This document shows positions 61,869-64,000 of a DNA stretch of 64,000 bases, one piece after another. Position numbers and translations under genes: made by a program. Source of the DNA: DATFFO01 sp963772815 (lineage in GTDB: Bacteria > Actinomycetota > Acidimicrobiia > Spongiisociales > ZC4RG35); assembly GCA_963772815.1 (NCBI GenBank), contig CAVYYV010000005.1, positions 372,001 through 436,000 on the forward strand, in the 5' to 3' direction. The notes below the pieces were generated by a model that saw nothing but the letters and a program-made list of their open reading frames with translations, ran no database searches and was not told where the DNA came from. The first letter of the stretch is position 1. Each line of letters starts with the position of its first letter.

Positions 61869-61981
61869 GTGTGCGTATCACAACCACGGCGGTGGACGTT
61901 GACACACTCAACCAGACTCTCGCCGGCCCACGTGGTTCAGCGTGCATATGACAACCACCACGGTCGTCGGATGCACACCCA
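61869..61981. repeat. Tandem palindromic repeat, GTGTGC family, two diverged units (right flank)
   Basis: Units start at 61869 (GTGTGCGTATCACAACCACG) and 61941 (GCGTGCATATGACAACC), 72 bases apart, ending CACACTCAACC and GCACACCCAA. It begins 7 bases after the DUF559 gene stop and ends about 20 bases before the next gene. Confidence 0.82.
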
Positions 61982-62000
61982 AATAGCGCGCCCGACCACA

Positions 62001-63164
62001 ATGGGCGCCGACATGGGATTCAAGACCAACCAAATTCACGCCGGGGTGAGGCCGGACCCGATCACCGGAGCCATCCTCACGCCCATCCACCAGTCCACCA
62101 CCTTCGTGCAGGAATCGGTGGACGCCTACATGAGCAAGGGGTACAGCTACGCCCGGGGCGGAAACCCGACCGTGCGGGCCTTCGAGGAGAAGATCACCGC
62201 CCTGGAGGGAGGCGTCGACGCCACCGCCTACGGGTCGGGAATGGCCGCCACGGTGGCGGTGATGCTCGGCCTTCTCTCGGCGGGGGACCACATCCTCATC
62301 GCCGACGTGGTCTACGGCGGCACCTACCGCTTCGCGGATCAATTTCTGCGCAAGTTCGGCGTGGCGGTGGACTTCGTCGACGCGGCGGATCCGGATGCCG
62401 TTACGCGAGCCATCCGTCCTGACACGGTGCTGGTGTTCACCGAGACGCCGGCCAACCCCACCCTGAAGCTGACCGACCTCGCTGCCATCTCCGAGATCTG
62501 CCGGGAGCACGGGGTGCTACATGTCACGGACAACACCTTCCTCACCCCCTATTTTCAGCAGCCGTTCAGCCTCGGTTGCGACATCGTGGTCCACTCCACG
62601 ACCAAGTACCTGGATGGTCACAATGCCACGCTGGGTGGAGCAGTGGTGGTCAACGACCAGGCTCTTCAGGAGAAGATCGCCTTCGCCCGCATCTCAGCCG
62701 GGTTGGTCATGTCACCAATGGTGGCCTGGCTGACCCTGCAGGGGACAAAGACCCTGTCGGCCAGGATGGATCAGCAATCGGCCAACGCCATGGACGTGGC
62801 CACCTGGCTGGAGGGTCATCCCAAGGTTGAGCGGGTCGGCTACCCGGGATTGGCCTCGTTTCCCGGCCATGAGCTGGCCGGACGCCAGGCGAGCGGGTTC
62901 GGAGCCATGGCCTGGTTCGAGGTGCGGGGCGGAGTAGAGGCCGGGAAGACGCTGATGGACTCGGTCGAGCTGTGGTCCCTGGCGGAAAACCTGGGAGCCG
63001 TCGAGTCGATCATCACCCATCCCGTCACCATGACCCACGCTGCCATCCCCCGAGAGGAGCGCCTCGCATCGGGCATCACCGACGGACTGGTGCGTCTTTC
63101 GGTCGGAATGGAAGACGTCGAAGACCTGATCGCAGACCTCGACCAGGCCCTGGCCAAGGTCTGA
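62001..63164 (+). CDS. Cys/Met metabolism PLP-dependent enzyme (cystathionine gamma-synthase/lyase type)
   Basis: 387 residues from ATG 62001 (ATG 62013 begins at GFKTNQIHAG); an upstream open frame runs through the repeats and is rejected. The PLP Lys is in HSTTKYLDGHNATLGG. Other family blocks: TPIHQSTTFVQES, GYSYARGGNPTVRAFEEKI, ATAYGSGMAATVAVMLGLLS, VFTETPANPTLKLTDL and SIITHPVTMTHAAIP. It could be a gamma-synthase, a gamma-lyase or a methionine lyase; sequence alone does not decide. Confidence 0.92.
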   Translation: MGADMGFKTNQIHAGVRPDPITGAILTPIHQSTTFVQESVDAYMSKGYSYARGGNPTVRAFEEKITALEGGVDATAYGSGMAATVAVMLGLLSAGDHILIADVVYGGTYRFADQFLRKFGVAVDFVDAADPDAVTRAIRPDTVLVFTETPANPTLKLTDLAAISEICREHGVLHVTDNTFLTPYFQQPFSLGCDIVVHSTTKYLDGHNATLGGAVVVNDQALQEKIAFARISAGLVMSPMVAWLTLQGTKTLSARMDQQSANAMDVATWLEGHPKVERVGYPGLASFPGHELAGRQASGFGAMAWFEVRGGVEAGKTLMDSVELWSLAENLGAVESIITHPVTMTHAAIPREERLASGITDGLVRLSVGMEDVEDLIADLDQALAKV

Positions 63165-63276
63165 ATCGCGCTGGGTGGCCGGTTTCACCGGCACTTCTTT
63201 GGACCGTGGGGAACGGCCCTCCCGTTGCTCGGACCGCCACCATCGCCATGCGTTTGCTGCCGTCCAGAGAAGGGAT

Positions 63277-63666
63277 TCAGCCCACCTGGTCGACGACTTT
63301 GGCCAACAGGTCGCGGACGGATTCGGCCACCTCGTGCACGCCGGGATTCTCCACGACCGACATGACCGAGACCGGGTCCATGGCGTCGATCACCACGTCG
63401 CTGCCGTCTTCTCGCACCACCACATTGCAGGGGAGCAAGACCCCGATCTCAGGGGCAGCGCCGATTGCCCGGTGGGCCATGGTGGGGTTACAAGCGCCCA
63501 GGATCAGGTAACGGTCCATCTCCTCGCCCAGCTTCTTGCGTAGGGTCGCCTGAACGTCGATCTCGGTCAGAACGCCGAAACCCTGTGAAGCCAGTGCATC
63601 GCGGGCCCACCCAACGACCTGATCGAAATCGGCTCCATCGATTCTCTTGCTGATGTGATACATCAT
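63277..63666 (-). CDS. DUF302 domain protein
   Basis: 129 residues from ATG 63666 or 63663; GGAGG lies just upstream and the stop of the methyltransferase overlaps here (ATGA). The family pattern is seen in FDQVVGWARDALASQGFGVL, ATLRKKLGEEMDRYLILGAC and GVLLPCNVVVREDG. DUF302 proteins are small and of unknown role, often near redox or metal genes; the Cys in LGACNP and LLPCNVVV are characteristic. Co-transcribed with the methyltransferase. Confidence 0.9.
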   Translation of the reverse strand: MMYHISKRIDGADFDQVVGWARDALASQGFGVLTEIDVQATLRKKLGEEMDRYLILGACNPTMAHRAIGAAPEIGVLLPCNVVVREDGSDVVIDAMDPVSVMSVVENPGVHEVAESVRDLLAKVVDQVG

Positions 63667-64000
63667 TCCTCCACGTCGTAGCGCGCCAACAGGACTGTGT
63701 CGAGGGCTGTGGCTCCCTCCTCGGTCTGACGAGGGGTCGAGCGGGAGAACAGGACCATCAGAGGTGCCGCCCATTGGGCGGCGGTTTCGGGATCCCAGAG
63801 CAGGTCCGGTTCGGAGGGGCCACTCACCCCGGCGGTGGCCCGGTCGTGGGCCACTATGAACAGATGCCCACCCGGCGCCACCCAGCCGACTGCTCGCTTG
63901 ACGAGGTCGGCCCGCGCCTGGGTGGTCAGGTGCAGGTAGGCGATCAAGACCAGATCGAAGGTGCGCTCGGAGTCCCAGGTGTGCATGTCGCCCTCGACCC
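63663..64000 (-). CDS. SAM-dependent methyltransferase (partial, runs off window)
   Basis: C-terminal part of a class I methyltransferase; the start is beyond base 64000. Visible blocks: TFDLVLIAYLHLTTQARADL and WVAPGGHLFIVAHD, the motif IV and post-motif region of the family, then DPETAAQWAAPLMVLFSRST. The SAM glycine loop is not in the window. Its stop overlaps the DUF302 start, so they form an operon. Confidence 0.85.
   Translation of the reverse strand, partial: VEGDMHTWDSERTFDLVLIAYLHLTTQARADLVKRAVGWVAPGGHLFIVAHDRATAGVSGPSEPDLLWDPETAAQWAAPLMVLFSRSTPRQTEEGATALDTVLLARYDVEE

Overview
The window looks like chromosomal DNA from a high-GC Actinomycetota, most likely an uncultured member of the Acidimicrobiia. 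Grounds: strong GC third-position bias; WhiB, GlnR-like and RegX3/SenX3-type regulators; a HAIR-like operator at clpB; an actinobacterial-type PHO box; and lipoproteins and secreted proteins with long Thr/Ser/Pro linkers just after the signal. The lineage is inferred, since no rRNA is present. I saw no tRNA, rRNA, CRISPR array, phage or classical insertion sequence.

Layout. 1-7.5 kb: partial sugar epimerase, clpB, an mscL remnant, a padR / HAAS-NfeD / SPFH membrane-quality operon, a YdeI-type protein and a lipoprotein. 7.6-12.5 kb: M20 amidohydrolase, CapA-like and PQQ-propeller surface proteins, a GNAT. 12.5-23 kb: an aapJQMP amino-acid transporter, a HAD-SpoU fusion, dxs, and a second transporter whose permease and ATPase are frameshifted. 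23-30.3 kb: glycerol catabolism (a natural GlpA-GlpB fusion, GlpC, an SMP-30 protein, GlpK, PlsY). 30.4-37 kb: four tightly overlapping genes for unknown secreted or membrane proteins behind a large LuxR-type ATPase regulator. 37.7-40.3 kb: a third amino-acid transporter. 41-43 kb: MFS exporter and a metallo-beta-lactamase-fold hydrolase. 43.5-50.8 kb: a phosphate block (phoU-regX3, a SenX3-like kinase, ppk) with a PHO box before phoU. 51-55 kb: TetR and SRPBCC genes divergent from a FabH-like / PlsC-like / DUF1295 lipid cluster. 55-64 kb: a CarH-like B12 photoreceptor divergent from whiB, then corA, glnA with a GlnR-like regulator, a histidine kinase, an AbiEi-DUF559 protein, a Cys/Met PLP enzyme, DUF302 and a partial methyltransferase.

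The most interesting structure is in the repeats. Two unrelated families of palindromic repeats are scattered at gene ends. Each family brackets, on both sides, a gene carrying a DUF559 (Vsr-like) nuclease domain: a GC-rich CCCCTTCCCCC/GGGGGACAAA family (six loci) around a stand-alone DUF559 gene at 48.0-48.4 kb, and a 70-bp GTGTGC...CACACC family (three arrays) around an AbiEi-DUF559 gene at 60.9-61.9 kb. I propose DUF559 nucleases as partners or mobilisers of palindromic repeats, analogous to RAYT/REP. A third family, a 57-bp palindrome in three copies, is always oriented the same way relative to the upstream gene and looks like a mobile or copied terminator.

Several genes are broken by single-base indels or one stop codon (glnP/glnQ-like, DUF1295, a GNAT, a small membrane protein, mscL). 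Some indels fall in short G or C runs, so assembly error must be excluded before they are read as biology.
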